Source: UBA6115 sp050953005
GTDB taxonomy: Bacteria; Bacillota; Clostridia; Christensenellales; Aristaeellaceae
DNA: 64,000 nucleotides
NCBI GenBank assembly: GCA_050953005.1
Contig: JBMNLV010000002.1
Location: 61,326 to 125,325 of the forward strand
Direction: 5' to 3'
In this document: positions 45,827-54,367 of the stretch, one piece after another
How the letters are laid out: each line of letters opens with the position of its first letter
Position numbering within the stretch: the first letter of the stretch is position 1
The notes under the pieces: generated by a model
Seen by the model: the letters and a program-made list of their open reading frames with translations, nothing else
What the model was told of the DNA's origin: nothing
Database searches by the model: none
Program-made: the position numbers and the translations under genes

Positions 45827-47335
45827 TTAATCCATTGGGCGAATCATGCTTTCAATAAAGCCAATCTCACTCTCTGAGATATTATATTTTTTGTATAATT
45901 CCTCGTCAGTCCATGGTCTTGTAAAATCCTGTTGTGGGACAAACGAATAGACCTTTTTAGTTGCATTTTGGGATGGTTTTTTCAATAGAACTAAAAATCT
46001 AAAAAATCTCGTTGCAATATAAGATATGATATTCTTGGCTTCGTTTTCTGAAGATGCTCCCTCGATGACCAAATAAGTCTCGGTACACGCAGTACCTGGT
46101 GCACCAACAAATGGTTTCCCTAAAATCATGTGCGGGAAAGTGTCGCTACCGCTGCCAAGGAAGGGAATGAAAACTTTCCACTTGTCTACCAAGTGTTCGT
46201 TCCGTAATATCTCTTGACGCGCAACGAATGAAGTTCCGCCATTTTGATAAAGAAGAACATCATCAGTTTTTGTGCGATTTTTACGGCCTCTAAATTTAGA
46301 AGAAAAACCAAAAGGTCTTCTCGTACTAACTAACTCCTCAAACGAATCCTCATTTGCTGAGATGACTTTTCGATAAATATCAACTCCTTCATTGTAACGA
46401 ATAAACACATCACAATTTTTCTCAAGCAAAGGCCTTTTTATCGGGGTGTTTTTTTGATTATCTTTATATGTCGTGACTAAACAATCACCAGGATTGTCTC
46501 TATCCCAAAGGAAATAGCAGACACCTCCTTTTATCTGTACACCAGGAAAACAATCTGCCGCTTCGATATAATCGTGTATTTGAACTAAGCGCCTGTCGTT
46601 AAGCATGGTGTCGCGGAAACTGTCAAGGCCCTTCCCTCCCGAAAACCATCTTGAAGGTATAATCATTGTTATATAACGTGGGTTTAATTTTATGGCCTGC
46701 TCAACGAATTTTTGGTAAATTGGCATTGAGCTTGTGCCGCTCCCTCCCCCATCATTAAGTTGGTACGGAACATTGCTCGCAATAACATCAAAAGTCATCC
46801 CTAAAATCTCCTCTGGTTTGCTGGTGTGAATAAATTCATAAGCATGTTGTTCTAATCCTTCCTCACGGTCATACTGCGATTTGCTTGCGCCGCAGAACCC
46901 GCACTTGTTTCCTTCCCAGTAGTGTTCTGTGTTTTTGAACCTGATATTGCCTTCTACATTATCAAATGGCACGATGGAGTAAACTGTGTTGGCGTACTTA
47001 CTGCAATATAGGCTCCTGCGGGAAAGCAGGCTGGTCAGCTCTGTGATGGCAATACCATAGAGCTGTTTGGTGAAAATATGCTTGCGCCGCTCTTCTTCAT
47101 TAGGAATCACATTCTTTAGCCCCTCAAGGAGTCTTTTGGCGATTTCCCTCAGAAACACGCCTGTTTTACAAGCGGGGTCAAGGAAAGTGGTGTTGGGGTT
47201 TCTGAATAGCTCTTGTGGCAGCATATCCAGCATCTTGTTTACCACTTCCGGCGGCGTAAACACCTCGTCATTCGACAGGTTTGCCAGACAGTTGAGGATG
47301 TCTGGATTATAGACTTTCTCAAACAGAAGACTCAT
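45827..47335 (-). CDS. Adenine-N6 DNA methyltransferase, Eco57I-like large subunit (orphan)
   Basis: 502 residues. Motif I (SAM binding) TTFLDPACKTGVFLREIA, catalytic motif IV region DVIASNVPYQLND. The motif IV is normally (D/N)PPY; here NVPY, a Val for the first Pro. A Cys-rich KCGFCGASKSQYDR segment near residue 150 and a C-terminal target-recognition region (SRWFSGGKGLDSFRD onward) are present. The upstream methylase gene overlaps by 17 bases. Systems of this type usually include a large helicase-nuclease gene, which is absent. A+T-rich compared with neighbours, so probably transferred. Confidence 0.8.
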   Translation of the reverse strand: MSLLFEKVYNPDILNCLANLSNDEVFTPPEVVNKMLDMLPQELFRNPNTTFLDPACKTGVFLREIAKRLLEGLKNVIPNEEERRKHIFTKQLYGIAITELTSLLSRRSLYCSKYANTVYSIVPFDNVEGNIRFKNTEHYWEGNKCGFCGASKSQYDREEGLEQHAYEFIHTSKPEEILGMTFDVIASNVPYQLNDGGGSGTSSMPIYQKFVEQAIKLNPRYITMIIPSRWFSGGKGLDSFRDTMLNDRRLVQIHDYIEAADCFPGVQIKGGVCYFLWDRDNPGDCLVTTYKDNQKNTPIKRPLLEKNCDVFIRYNEGVDIYRKVISANEDSFEELVSTRRPFGFSSKFRGRKNRTKTDDVLLYQNGGTSFVARQEILRNEHLVDKWKVFIPFLGSGSDTFPHMILGKPFVGAPGTACTETYLVIEGASSENEAKNIISYIATRFFRFLVLLKKPSQNATKKVYSFVPQQDFTRPWTDEELYKKYNISESEIGFIESMIRPMD

Positions 47336-47999
47336 ATTTGTAGACCTCCCAGAAGTTGATAGGCGGATATTCTTTAACGGGTTTCGGAATAAAGGTTTTG
47401 GTTGCTTGGTCGTATTCCAGGTTGTGCATGAAGATGCTTACTTGTTCTTCTTGTATTTCCAAAAGGTGAGCTAAGGCATAATCCTTTCGCTTGACCTTGT
47501 GGCTGTTCACCAAATCCCATTGGACAAAAATAATCGGCTCTCCCTCATTAGTGCGAAGCGTGAGAGCATCGCCGCAGACAATGTTACATTCAAGCAGATA
47601 ACGAGCACTCATTTCAATTTCATGGTTGGAAGTCCCGCAGACACCCTCATAAGCTTCCATGAACCGCTCAAAAAGGCGCTCTCTGCATTCGATGGCATTA
47701 TCCAATAAAATATCCACGCCATACATAGAGGATAGGGCGAGCAGGGCATACCGCTCCCATTGCTCGTTATTTCGATGTTTGTTAGGGGCATATCGCTTTG
47801 TGACGACAGCTAACTTGCGGTTCAGAATCTCAATCAAAAAGTTCCCGTTACCACAGGCAGGCTCTAAGAATCGGCTCTCAATACGCTCTGTTTCATGCTT
47901 TACCAAGTCCAGCATTGCATTAACCTCACGCGGATTGGTGTAAACCTCGCCGTGGTCTTGAACCCTTTTCCTTGATTTTATCTGATTTCCGCTTGTCAT
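47319..47999 (-). CDS. DNA methyltransferase, small N6-methylase subunit
   Basis: 226 residues from ATG 47999 (AGAAAGGG upstream). SAM motif SRFLEPACGNGNFLIEIL near residue 43 and a segment GEVYTNPREVNAMLDLV typical of N-6 DNA methylases. No NPPY-type motif is visible; the matching place reads IIFVQWDLVNSHK, so catalysis probably resides in the partner gene it overlaps. Together they form a split Eco57I-like methylase. No restriction enzyme is adjacent. Confidence 0.75.
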   Translation of the reverse strand: MTSGNQIKSRKRVQDHGEVYTNPREVNAMLDLVKHETERIESRFLEPACGNGNFLIEILNRKLAVVTKRYAPNKHRNNEQWERYALLALSSMYGVDILLDNAIECRERLFERFMEAYEGVCGTSNHEIEMSARYLLECNIVCGDALTLRTNEGEPIIFVQWDLVNSHKVKRKDYALAHLLEIQEEQVSIFMHNLEYDQATKTFIPKPVKEYPPINFWEVYKYESSV

Positions 48000-48102
48000 T
48001 TTACCCTTTCTAACAGAATCTCCCTGCTCGTACCCCTGACAGGGTGAAGAGGGAGTTTTCAGTTGCCAACACTAATATATCATAAAAAATGATTTTTTAA
48101 CC

Positions 48103-48166
48103 ACAGATTTGATTTGTGCAACCTGTATCATTTCATTCCGGCCTCATTTCCAACTACAGATTTGAT
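48103..48166. repeat. Short direct repeat beside the methylase genes
   Basis: ACAGATTTGAT occurs at 48103-48113 and 48156-48166. It lies at the right border of the AT-rich methylase segment. No third copy was noticed at the left border near 45827. The 276-base gap 48000-48275 also holds the promoter at 48188. Confidence 0.35.
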
Positions 48167-48187
48167 ATACCCTCAAAACGGCGGGCA

Positions 48188-48216
48188 TTGACAGCTTGTG
48201 CCGGCAGGTCTATAAT
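48188..48216 (+). promoter_or_regulatory. SigA promoter for SH3b protein
   Basis: TTGACA, 17 bases, TATAAT: consensus match, about 60 bases before ATG 48276. Confidence 0.8.
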
Positions 48217-48275
48217 CATTACATAACTGTTTCAAATAATTTCAAACTACGAAACAAATTGAAGGGAGAGCCCTT

Positions 48276-49187
48276 ATGAAACAGATCACGCGATGGATAG
48301 CCCTGTTGCTGCTAATGGTGATGGCCCTGATGCCGGCCTTGGCGAGGGGCGAGGGGGCAGCTGACACGCAGGATGAGATGACCGTTCAGGAAGAAGCGTC
48401 CCTGGAGCCATCGGAAGAGGATGCTGAAAGCCTTGAGGATGCTGATTCGGCGCCTGCGGATGGTCCGGAACTGACCGCCCCGGCGGAGGCCGCTCCCCCG
48501 CCCTTTGTTCCCCTGGCGATCACAAGCAAGAAAGACATGCCCAAGCCCGGCACGGATGTCAAGTCTGAGGCCATCGTGACCGCATCGGAAGGCATCGCCA
48601 TGTTTGAGCTGCCCACGCACGAGTCGGGTATCCTGATGAACCTGGACGCAGGCGCCATACTCACCCTGCGCGTGCTGGGGCAGACCTGGTCCATCCTGTC
48701 CCTGGGCGGGGAAATGGGCTATGTTCCCACCCGTGCCCTCAGCTTTGCCTATGGCAGCGTGCAGCCCAACATCGCCATTGTCACAGCCCCGGGCGGGAAA
48801 CTGACCCTGCGCGCTGAAATGACCACCAAATCCAAAGCCCTGGCTACCGTTCCATCCGGCCGCGCGGTGCTGCTGCTGGCCAAGGGGAAGACCTTTTCCC
48901 TGGTGCGCCATGAAAACCTGGAGGGCTATGTGCTCAGTGAGCATCTGAAGGAAGTGCCTGTCAATATCCAGCTCGGTACGCTCACCCGGGTGGTCAGCAT
49001 CGTGCCTGAGCGCGAGGCCAATGTGCGTTTGCGCGCGCAGCCCAACCGCAACGCCGCGGAATACACCAAGGTCAAATCCGGAAACTTTGTCGTGGTGCTG
49101 GAGATTCAGGACGGCTGGGCCCTCATTGAGTTTGATGGCTACCATGGTTACATGATGGCAGAGTATCTGAAGCAGGGCATCGATTAA
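48276..49187 (+). CDS. Secreted SH3b-repeat protein with acidic linker
   Basis: 303 residues. Signal peptide (residues 1-24, ...MPALARG), then an acidic, low-complexity linker (residues 25-75, rich in Glu, Asp, Ala, Pro), then three bacterial SH3-like repeats at about 90-150, 160-225 and 230-300, each ending in a Gly-Tyr-containing strand (MGYVPTRAL, EGYVLSEHL, HGYMMAEYL). Such repeats bind murein or other wall polymers. No catalytic domain. Strong promoter and terminator of its own; GAAGGGAGAG precedes the ATG. Confidence 0.85.
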   Translation: MKQITRWIALLLLMVMALMPALARGEGAADTQDEMTVQEEASLEPSEEDAESLEDADSAPADGPELTAPAEAAPPPFVPLAITSKKDMPKPGTDVKSEAIVTASEGIAMFELPTHESGILMNLDAGAILTLRVLGQTWSILSLGGEMGYVPTRALSFAYGSVQPNIAIVTAPGGKLTLRAEMTTKSKALATVPSGRAVLLLAKGKTFSLVRHENLEGYVLSEHLKEVPVNIQLGTLTRVVSIVPEREANVRLRAQPNRNAAEYTKVKSGNFVVVLEIQDGWALIEFDGYHGYMMAEYLKQGID

Positions 49188-49211
49188 GCGGCGCCTGGGG
49201 TTTCCCTTGCC

Positions 49212-49238
49212 GGCACAGCCCCGCGCTGTGCCTTTTTT
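49212..49238 (+). terminator. Rho-independent terminator
   Basis: GGCACAG-CCCCGCG-CTGTGCC followed by six T. Confidence 0.9.
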
Positions 49239-49286
49239 GATTCTTATGGTATAGTGATACCAAACATGACTCACAAGGAGAAAGAC

Positions 49287-49625
49287 ATGAAAAGAGTATT
49301 GTTGTATGGCATGACCGGTGAAAAAAGCTGCTTTATGCACGTGCTGCTCAACGCGGTGCAGCTGCATGAGGGCGGCGCGCAGGTCCGGGTCATTTTTGAA
49401 GGCGCCTCGGTCAAATTGGTCAAGGGCTTTGAGGATGCGAAGAACCCGGTTTATCTGAAGGCCAAGCAGGCCGGCCTGCTCGCCGGTATCTGCCTGGCCT
49501 GCTCCAAGACCCTGGGCGTTTATGAGGACAACCTGGCCTCCGGCCTGCCGATGCTGTCGGACATGTCCGGTCACGCCGGGATCAAGCCCTATCTGGATGA
49601 GGGTTATGAGGTTGTCAGCGTCTGA
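49287..49625 (+). CDS. DsrE-like small cytoplasmic protein
   Basis: 112 residues from ATG 49287 (AAGGAGAAAG upstream). Fold and motifs of the DsrE/YchN family: MHVLLNAVQLHEGGAQVRVIFEG and a conserved cysteine pair in GICLACSKTLGV, which in relatives handles sulfur or persulfide. A TATAGT box within TGGTAT-AGTG-ATACCA (49247-49262) lies upstream and may combine promoter and operator. Specific role unknown. Confidence 0.72.
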   Translation: MKRVLLYGMTGEKSCFMHVLLNAVQLHEGGAQVRVIFEGASVKLVKGFEDAKNPVYLKAKQAGLLAGICLACSKTLGVYEDNLASGLPMLSDMSGHAGIKPYLDEGYEVVSV

Positions 49626-49747
49626 CGCCTGAACAGCCCATGGCATGAGCGGCGCAAGCCGCCGGTGCCTGTGCGGGGCGGATGTTCTGCTTATAATGAC
49701 TGTGTTTTGCGTGTTCTATGCTTCGTTATATGTGTTAGGAGGTCATG

Positions 49748-50338
49748 ATGCGTCAATTTTCGTGGCTCAACCAGAGCAGTTTGGTACAGGAGAAGGATAA
49801 GATCACCATCCAGGCGCCCCCGCGCACGGACTTCTTCAATTTTGGCCTCAAGCTGGATGAGAATGGCCTGCCTGATGAGTCGGTGGCCAACGCGCCGTTT
49901 TACTATACCGAGATCACAGGCGACTTTGTCCTGCGCGTCAAAGTATCCCTGGAGCTTGTCGCTACCTATGATGCCTGCGCCCTGCTGCTGATGAAGGACG
50001 AGCGCACTTGGGGCAAGCTGTGCTTTGAGAAGAGTGATTTCGGTACCATCGCCGTGGTCAGCGTGGTTACCAATGTGCGCTCTGATGACGCCAACGGCGT
50101 CAACGTGGATGGCCGGCCTGTCTGGCTACAGGCCGCGCGCGTGGGCAACTACTTTGTTTTCCATTACTCCCTGGATGGTGAGCGGTATGATATGGTACGC
50201 TTGTTCTGGATGGAAACGGACCGCCCCCTCAAGGTGGGCTTGGTCGCGCAGTCCCCGCTGGGGGAGGGCGGCCCGCGCCATTTTGAGCACCTGAGCATCC
50301 AGGAGAAGACCATCGAAAACCTGCGCCAGGGCAAATAA
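49748..50338 (+). CDS. DUF1349 (YesU-like) concanavalin-fold protein
   Basis: 196 residues from ATG 49748 (ATG 49745 is too close to AGGAGGT). Contains FYYTEITGDFVLRVKV, YDACALLLMKDERTWGKLCFEKS and GLVAQSPLGEGGPRHFEHLSI, the pattern of DUF1349 proteins with a jelly-roll fold found near sugar-utilisation genes. No signal peptide. Probably binds a glycan or acts as a small glycan hydrolase; no catalytic residues can be named. Confidence 0.8.
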   Translation: MRQFSWLNQSSLVQEKDKITIQAPPRTDFFNFGLKLDENGLPDESVANAPFYYTEITGDFVLRVKVSLELVATYDACALLLMKDERTWGKLCFEKSDFGTIAVVSVVTNVRSDDANGVNVDGRPVWLQAARVGNYFVFHYSLDGERYDMVRLFWMETDRPLKVGLVAQSPLGEGGPRHFEHLSIQEKTIENLRQGK

Positions 50339-50402
50339 AACCCATTGAGGTCTTCCGGGGCTGCCGGCAGTGGCAACCCCTTTGGGTTGCGCTTTGCCAA
50401 GC

Positions 50403-50431
50403 TTGCCTTTGAGCCTGTCACAGGCTATGAT
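50403..50431 (+). promoter_or_regulatory. Promoter for MFS/HAD operon with palindrome in spacer
   Basis: TTGCCT, 17 bases, TATGAT. The spacer carries AGCCTGT-C-ACAGGCT (50412-50426), a perfect 15-base palindrome: candidate repressor site. Confidence 0.55.
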
Positions 50432-50465
50432 GGGACAGGACGATTGAGCGCAAGAGGAGATTTGC

Positions 50466-51758
50466 ATGGCTGGTATCAAGTCGCTGATAATGCGCAACAA
50501 GCTGGTGGACACCCTGGTCAATCTGCGCGGCAACGCGAGAGCCTGTATTTATACCGAGCCGCTGTGGGGCCTGCCGGTCAACCTTTATATGCCGCTGGCT
50601 GCCAAATACATGGAAGCTTTGGGGCTGGATGTTTTCCAAATCGGCCTTGTGGCGACCACCTACCTGCTCAGCCAGGTGTTTTTCTCGTTCATCTCCGGTG
50701 CGGTGACCGACAAGCTGGGCCGGCGCTGGACCACCACCATCTTTGACAGCCTGGCCTGGCTGATCCCTTTTTTCCTCTGGATGAATGCCCGGGGCTTTAT
50801 CTGGTTTATGCTGGCGGCTGCTGCCAATGGCATCATGCGCATCACCAACAATGCCTGGAGTTTGCTGATGGTGGAGGACGCGCCCAAAAGCAAGCTGGTA
50901 TCGATTTATTCCTTAAGCACGATCGCCGGGCTGCTGTCCGGTTTCGCGGCGCCGCTGACCAGCCTGTTTGTCGGCAAGAACAACCTGGTTCCCACCATGC
51001 GCTGGCTGTATCTGTTTGCGTTTGTGTGCATGGTCATCAAGATCTACCTGGTGCATACGATGACCACGGAGACCACCCTGGGCGTTCAGCGCAGGGAGGA
51101 GCTGCGCGGCAAAAGCGTGTATGATGCGATGAAGGGCAGCTGGTCGGTCATCCGCCAGATGCTCACCAAGACGCCGCTGATGCTGATGCTGGGCATCATG
51201 TCCTGTGTCATGGTCATCCGCAGCAGCACGGAAAACTTCTGGCCGCTCTTGGTTACAGGCAAGCTGGGCATTTCCGAGGGCAGCCTGCCGCTATTGAGCG
51301 CGATGAAGTCGGTTATCCAGTTGGTTTTCTATTTTGGCATCGCGCCGCGGCTAAAGCCCCGCTACTTCTTCAGGCCCATGCGCCTGGGCCTGATGATCAT
51401 TCTGGTTTTGCACCTGGGATGGTATGTCTTGCCGCGGGAGGTCGCCCCGCTGGTCTATGCAGGGGTTTTGATGGAGGCGCTTGAGATGAGCATTCTGACA
51501 CCCTTGCTTTCCAGCCTGCAGATGCTTTTGCTGGATCAGACCGAACGTTCGCGCATGTTCGGTTTTTCGCTGACGTTCTGTCTGCTGGTCACCTCGCCTT
51601 TTGGCGCGCTCAACGGCCTGCTGGCCCGTGTTGAGCAGGGATTGCCCATGCTGCTGTCGGCTATGATGGCCGGCCTGGCGCTGCTGCTGCTGATGCGTTT
51701 CCGGCTGCTGGTGGATCGCCAGGGCCTGCTGACGGATGTGGGGGAGGAGGCTGCATGA
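50466..51758 (+). CDS. MFS transporter
   Basis: 430 residues and about twelve membrane helices; the loop 2-3 motif GAVTDKLGRRWTTT is the MFS signature (GxxxDRxGRR). A short N-terminal tail carries a family-specific RACIYTEPLWGLPVNLY. Exporter or importer of an unknown small molecule. AGAGGAG lies six bases before ATG 50466. Its stop overlaps the start of the HAD phosphatase, which might dephosphorylate a related compound. Confidence 0.85.
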   Translation: MAGIKSLIMRNKLVDTLVNLRGNARACIYTEPLWGLPVNLYMPLAAKYMEALGLDVFQIGLVATTYLLSQVFFSFISGAVTDKLGRRWTTTIFDSLAWLIPFFLWMNARGFIWFMLAAAANGIMRITNNAWSLLMVEDAPKSKLVSIYSLSTIAGLLSGFAAPLTSLFVGKNNLVPTMRWLYLFAFVCMVIKIYLVHTMTTETTLGVQRREELRGKSVYDAMKGSWSVIRQMLTKTPLMLMLGIMSCVMVIRSSTENFWPLLVTGKLGISEGSLPLLSAMKSVIQLVFYFGIAPRLKPRYFFRPMRLGLMIILVLHLGWYVLPREVAPLVYAGVLMEALEMSILTPLLSSLQMLLLDQTERSRMFGFSLTFCLLVTSPFGALNGLLARVEQGLPMLLSAMMAGLALLLLMRFRLLVDRQGLLTDVGEEAA

Positions 51759-52582
51759 GTTATTATCAAGAAGCGCACCTGCGCGAGATTCTGGCCGGCA
51801 AAAAGCTGTATCTGCTGGACATGGACGGTACCCTTTATCTGGGCAATCAGCTTTTTCCGCACAGCCTGGATTTTTTGGAGGCTGTCCGGGCAAGCGGCGC
51901 GGACTATCTCTTTTTGACCAACAATTCTTCCCGAGGCACGGACGCCTATGTCAAAAAGCTCAACGCCATGGGCATCCCGGCTACGGGGGAGGATTTTTTT
52001 ACCTCCACGGACGCCGCCTGCGCCTGGCTGCGCGCTCACTACACCGGCGAGCGCATTTACGCGCTGGGCACGGCCTCCTTCGTGGCGCATTTGCGTCAGG
52101 AGGGCTTTCCGGTGACAGAGCGTTATGACGAGCAGACCGACTGCCTGCTGATGGGTTATGATACTGAGCTGACCTACCAAAAGCTGATTGACGCAACGCG
52201 GCTGATCAACCGCGGGGTAACCTACCTGGCCACCAACCCGGACTGGGTTTGCCCGACTGAGTACGGCTACATCCCTGATTGCGGCTCCATCGCGCAGGCG
52301 CTGGAGCATGCCACCGGCCGGCTGCCGCGCTTCCTGGGCAAGCCGGAGCCGGCCATCGCCCGGCTGGCTATGGAGAAAAAGCAGGTGATACCGGAACAAA
52401 CCGTGCTGATTGGTGACCGCATTTATACCGACATCACCTGCGGCAGGCGCGCGGGCATATCGACCATCCTGGTATTCAGCGGCGAGACTACGCCGGAGGT
52501 CTGGCGTCAAAGCGACATCAAGCCCGATGTCGCCCTGCCCGGGGTGGAGGACATCCTGGCGGCGCTCAGGGAGCAAGCCTGA
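51755..52582 (+). CDS. HAD-IIA (NagD-like) sugar phosphatase
   Basis: 275 residues. HAD motif I LLDMDGTLYLG, motif II LTNNSS, motif III lysine in GKPEPAIARLA and motif IV IGDRIYTDI with the C2-type cap of NagD/AraL phosphatases. Dephosphorylates a sugar phosphate or a phosphoglycolate-type metabolite. Translationally coupled to the MFS gene (ATGA overlap). Confidence 0.87.
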   Translation: MSYYQEAHLREILAGKKLYLLDMDGTLYLGNQLFPHSLDFLEAVRASGADYLFLTNNSSRGTDAYVKKLNAMGIPATGEDFFTSTDAACAWLRAHYTGERIYALGTASFVAHLRQEGFPVTERYDEQTDCLLMGYDTELTYQKLIDATRLINRGVTYLATNPDWVCPTEYGYIPDCGSIAQALEHATGRLPRFLGKPEPAIARLAMEKKQVIPEQTVLIGDRIYTDITCGRRAGISTILVFSGETTPEVWRQSDIKPDVALPGVEDILAALREQA

Positions 52583-52641
52583 GCGTCCTGTGAATGCGAA
52601 AGACCGGCATGACGGCGATGATGAAAGGAAATACAGTATTT

Positions 52642-53103
52642 ATGGACAAAGCTCAGCCGACTGAATATGAAAGGCCGCCTCAGGATGTGCTCAAGGACAG
52701 CCTGACGCCGCTGCAGTACCGGGTTACCCAGGAAGCGGGCACCGAGCCGCCCTTTGACAATGCCTATTGGCAGGAGGACAGGCCGGGCATCTATGTGGAC
52801 ATCGTCACAGGCGAGCCGCTTTTTTCTTCCCGTGACAAATACCGAAGCTCCTGCGGCTGGCCCGCCTTCTGTGACAGCCTGGATGAAAAGCGCCTTGTGC
52901 AGGTCGAGGACCGTTCCTTTGGCATGCTGCGCATCGAGGTCCGCAGCAGCCTGGGGGACACCCATCTGGGCCATGTCTTTGAAAACGACCCGGAGTCCCC
53001 CAACGGCACACGCTACTGCATCAACAGCGCCGCCCTGCGCTTCATCCCCATGGAGCAAATGGAGCAGGAAGGCTATGGCCGCCTCCTGCCTGAACTGGAA
53101 TAG
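52642..53103 (+). CDS. msrB: Peptide-methionine (R)-S-oxide reductase
   Basis: 153 residues from ATG 52642 (AAAGGA about 13 bases upstream; earlier in-frame ATGs have no better signal). GTEPPFDNAYW, PLFSSRDKYRSSCGWPAF and GDTHLGHVFENDP with catalytic Cys in RYCINSAALRFIP define MsrB. The CxxC zinc pair is replaced (YVDIVTGEP), as in the zinc-free form common in Bacillota. Repairs oxidised methionine in proteins, relevant for an anaerobe exposed to oxygen. Confidence 0.92.
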   Translation: MDKAQPTEYERPPQDVLKDSLTPLQYRVTQEAGTEPPFDNAYWQEDRPGIYVDIVTGEPLFSSRDKYRSSCGWPAFCDSLDEKRLVQVEDRSFGMLRIEVRSSLGDTHLGHVFENDPESPNGTRYCINSAALRFIPMEQMEQEGYGRLLPELE

Positions 53104-53155
53104 CAGGAATCTTTTGTCAACCGGACGGAAATCCATGCTAGCCGCCAAGATTCGG

Positions 53156-53180
53156 GCCCCGGGCGTTTGCCTGGGGCTTT
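53156..53180. terminator. Hairpin terminator between convergent genes
   Basis: GCCCCGGG pairs with CCTGGGGC (one wobble), followed by TTTGTTGCTTTG. Confidence 0.65.
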
Positions 53181-53199
53181 GTTGCTTTGTTGATGTTGA

Positions 53200-53481
53200 T
53201 TAACGGAATTCTTTCTCCCAGGAGATGATCTCGGCCTGGGTGGCGCCTTGGATAAAGGTGTGGATGTTCTCCGCGATGCTGTCCGCCTGGCCGGCGTCAA
53301 AGGCCAGCGCCGCGATGGCGATTTCCAGCAGGCTGTGGATGTCCTGCTCCCCGGCTTCCGCTGTTGTGACGTTAAAGGTTTTGCGCAGCTGGTGCATCAG
53401 CGGGCGGATGACGGCGCGCTTGTCCTTGAGGCTGCGGCACCAGGGCGCGCGCAGCCGGGCGTTGATATAAACGATCAGCAT
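53200..53481 (-). CDS. DUF503 (YlxP-like) protein
   Basis: 93 residues. MLIVYINARLRAPWCRSLKDKRAVIRPLMHQLRKTFNV and AEAGEQDIHSLLEIAIAAL are the DUF503 pattern, small ferredoxin-like-fold proteins usually found near ribosome maturation genes; YlxP may act in 30S maturation. It directly follows the zinc-ribbon protein gene (3 bases), not rbfA as elsewhere. Confidence 0.82.
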   Translation of the reverse strand: MLIVYINARLRAPWCRSLKDKRAVIRPLMHQLRKTFNVTTAEAGEQDIHSLLEIAIAALAFDAGQADSIAENIHTFIQGATQAEIISWEKEFR

Positions 53482-53484
53482 GGC

Positions 53485-54339
53485 TCAGGTATCGTCATTG
53501 ATGTCAAACACGCTGGCGAAGGCTGCCCGGGCGTCATCCAGGCGCTCATAGGGCACATAGATTTTGTAGGTTTCAAAGATATCGCCGGCGGACAGGGTAA
53601 AGCCTCTGCCCAGGGTGGCCAGGGCATTGAAGGGGATTTCGCCCGCGGCAAAGGCAATCTGCATCGCGTTGCGCAAACGGCCCGGCAGCTCGCCCAGGAA
53701 GATGGGATCATCCGCCCGCAGCGGGCTTCCCTTGGCGCCGCAGTCCGGGCAGAACCGGTCAGCATGGGCCCGGTAGCAGGCCGCGCAGTGGTAGCGGTTC
53801 GCCGGGCCATCATCTTCCCGCAAAAGGGTGATCACTAGGTCCAGTACGCGCAGGCCCGCTTCATCTGCCCGGGTAGAGCGCGGGCATTGGTAGCGCTCCA
53901 TCACAAGCATCCGGCCCTGGCCATCCCGGGCGGCTGTATGGCCTTGCGCCTTCAAGGCTGCAAGGCAGGCTTCCTCCTGATGGTAGATGTCAGGCTCCTG
54001 GCCTTTGACCCAGCATACGCCCAGCCTCATCTCCCCGGTATCGATGCTTTCGTAGCCCGGGGGCACGGAACTGTCCGCGGGCAGGAACATGCCGATCCAG
54101 TACTCAAAGCTGCCCGCCCCGTCCAGGCGCATCAGCCCGATATAGCTGCCCGCCTCGGGAAAGGCGCGCGACCAGGATGCGTCAATAATCTGCTCCAGGG
54201 GCTGGAAGCGCTTTTGATCAAACCATTCCTCCCACTTGTGCGCGAAGCCCCCTTCCCTGCGGTCCTGCTCGCCATAGCGCAGGCCGATAAAGCGGCTGGC
54301 CGGCGCCTGCTGGGTGTACACCTTGATGATCTGTGCCAT
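53485..54339 (-). CDS. GyrI-like effector-binding protein with zinc ribbon and C-terminal signalling-type domain
   Basis: 284 residues from ATG 54339 (AAGGAGG upstream). Residues 1-150 look like a GyrI/BmrR-type small-molecule binding fold (SRFIGLRYGE, YWIGMFLPADSSVPPGYESID), without any DNA-binding domain. Residues about 193-212 hold a zinc ribbon, YHCAACYRAHADRFCPDCG. The C-terminal segment (ETYKIYVPYERLDDARAAF) resembles DUF2007. I know no protein with this exact order. It lies between an aldo/keto reductase and DUF503 on the same strand. Confidence 0.6.
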   Translation of the reverse strand: MAQIIKVYTQQAPASRFIGLRYGEQDRREGGFAHKWEEWFDQKRFQPLEQIIDASWSRAFPEAGSYIGLMRLDGAGSFEYWIGMFLPADSSVPPGYESIDTGEMRLGVCWVKGQEPDIYHQEEACLAALKAQGHTAARDGQGRMLVMERYQCPRSTRADEAGLRVLDLVITLLREDDGPANRYHCAACYRAHADRFCPDCGAKGSPLRADDPIFLGELPGRLRNAMQIAFAAGEIPFNALATLGRGFTLSAGDIFETYKIYVPYERLDDARAAFASVFDINDDT

Positions 54340-54367
54340 GCGCTCCTCCTTCATTGCCGGTTGTCTA

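Noticed and set aside
48103..48166. Attachment-site repeats flanking the methylase island
   Set aside because: Both copies of the 11-base repeat lie on the same side; no partner was found at the other border.
52642..53103. MsrB considered defective because the zinc cysteines are missing
   Set aside because: A zinc-free MsrB form is usual in Bacillota and the catalytic cysteine is present.
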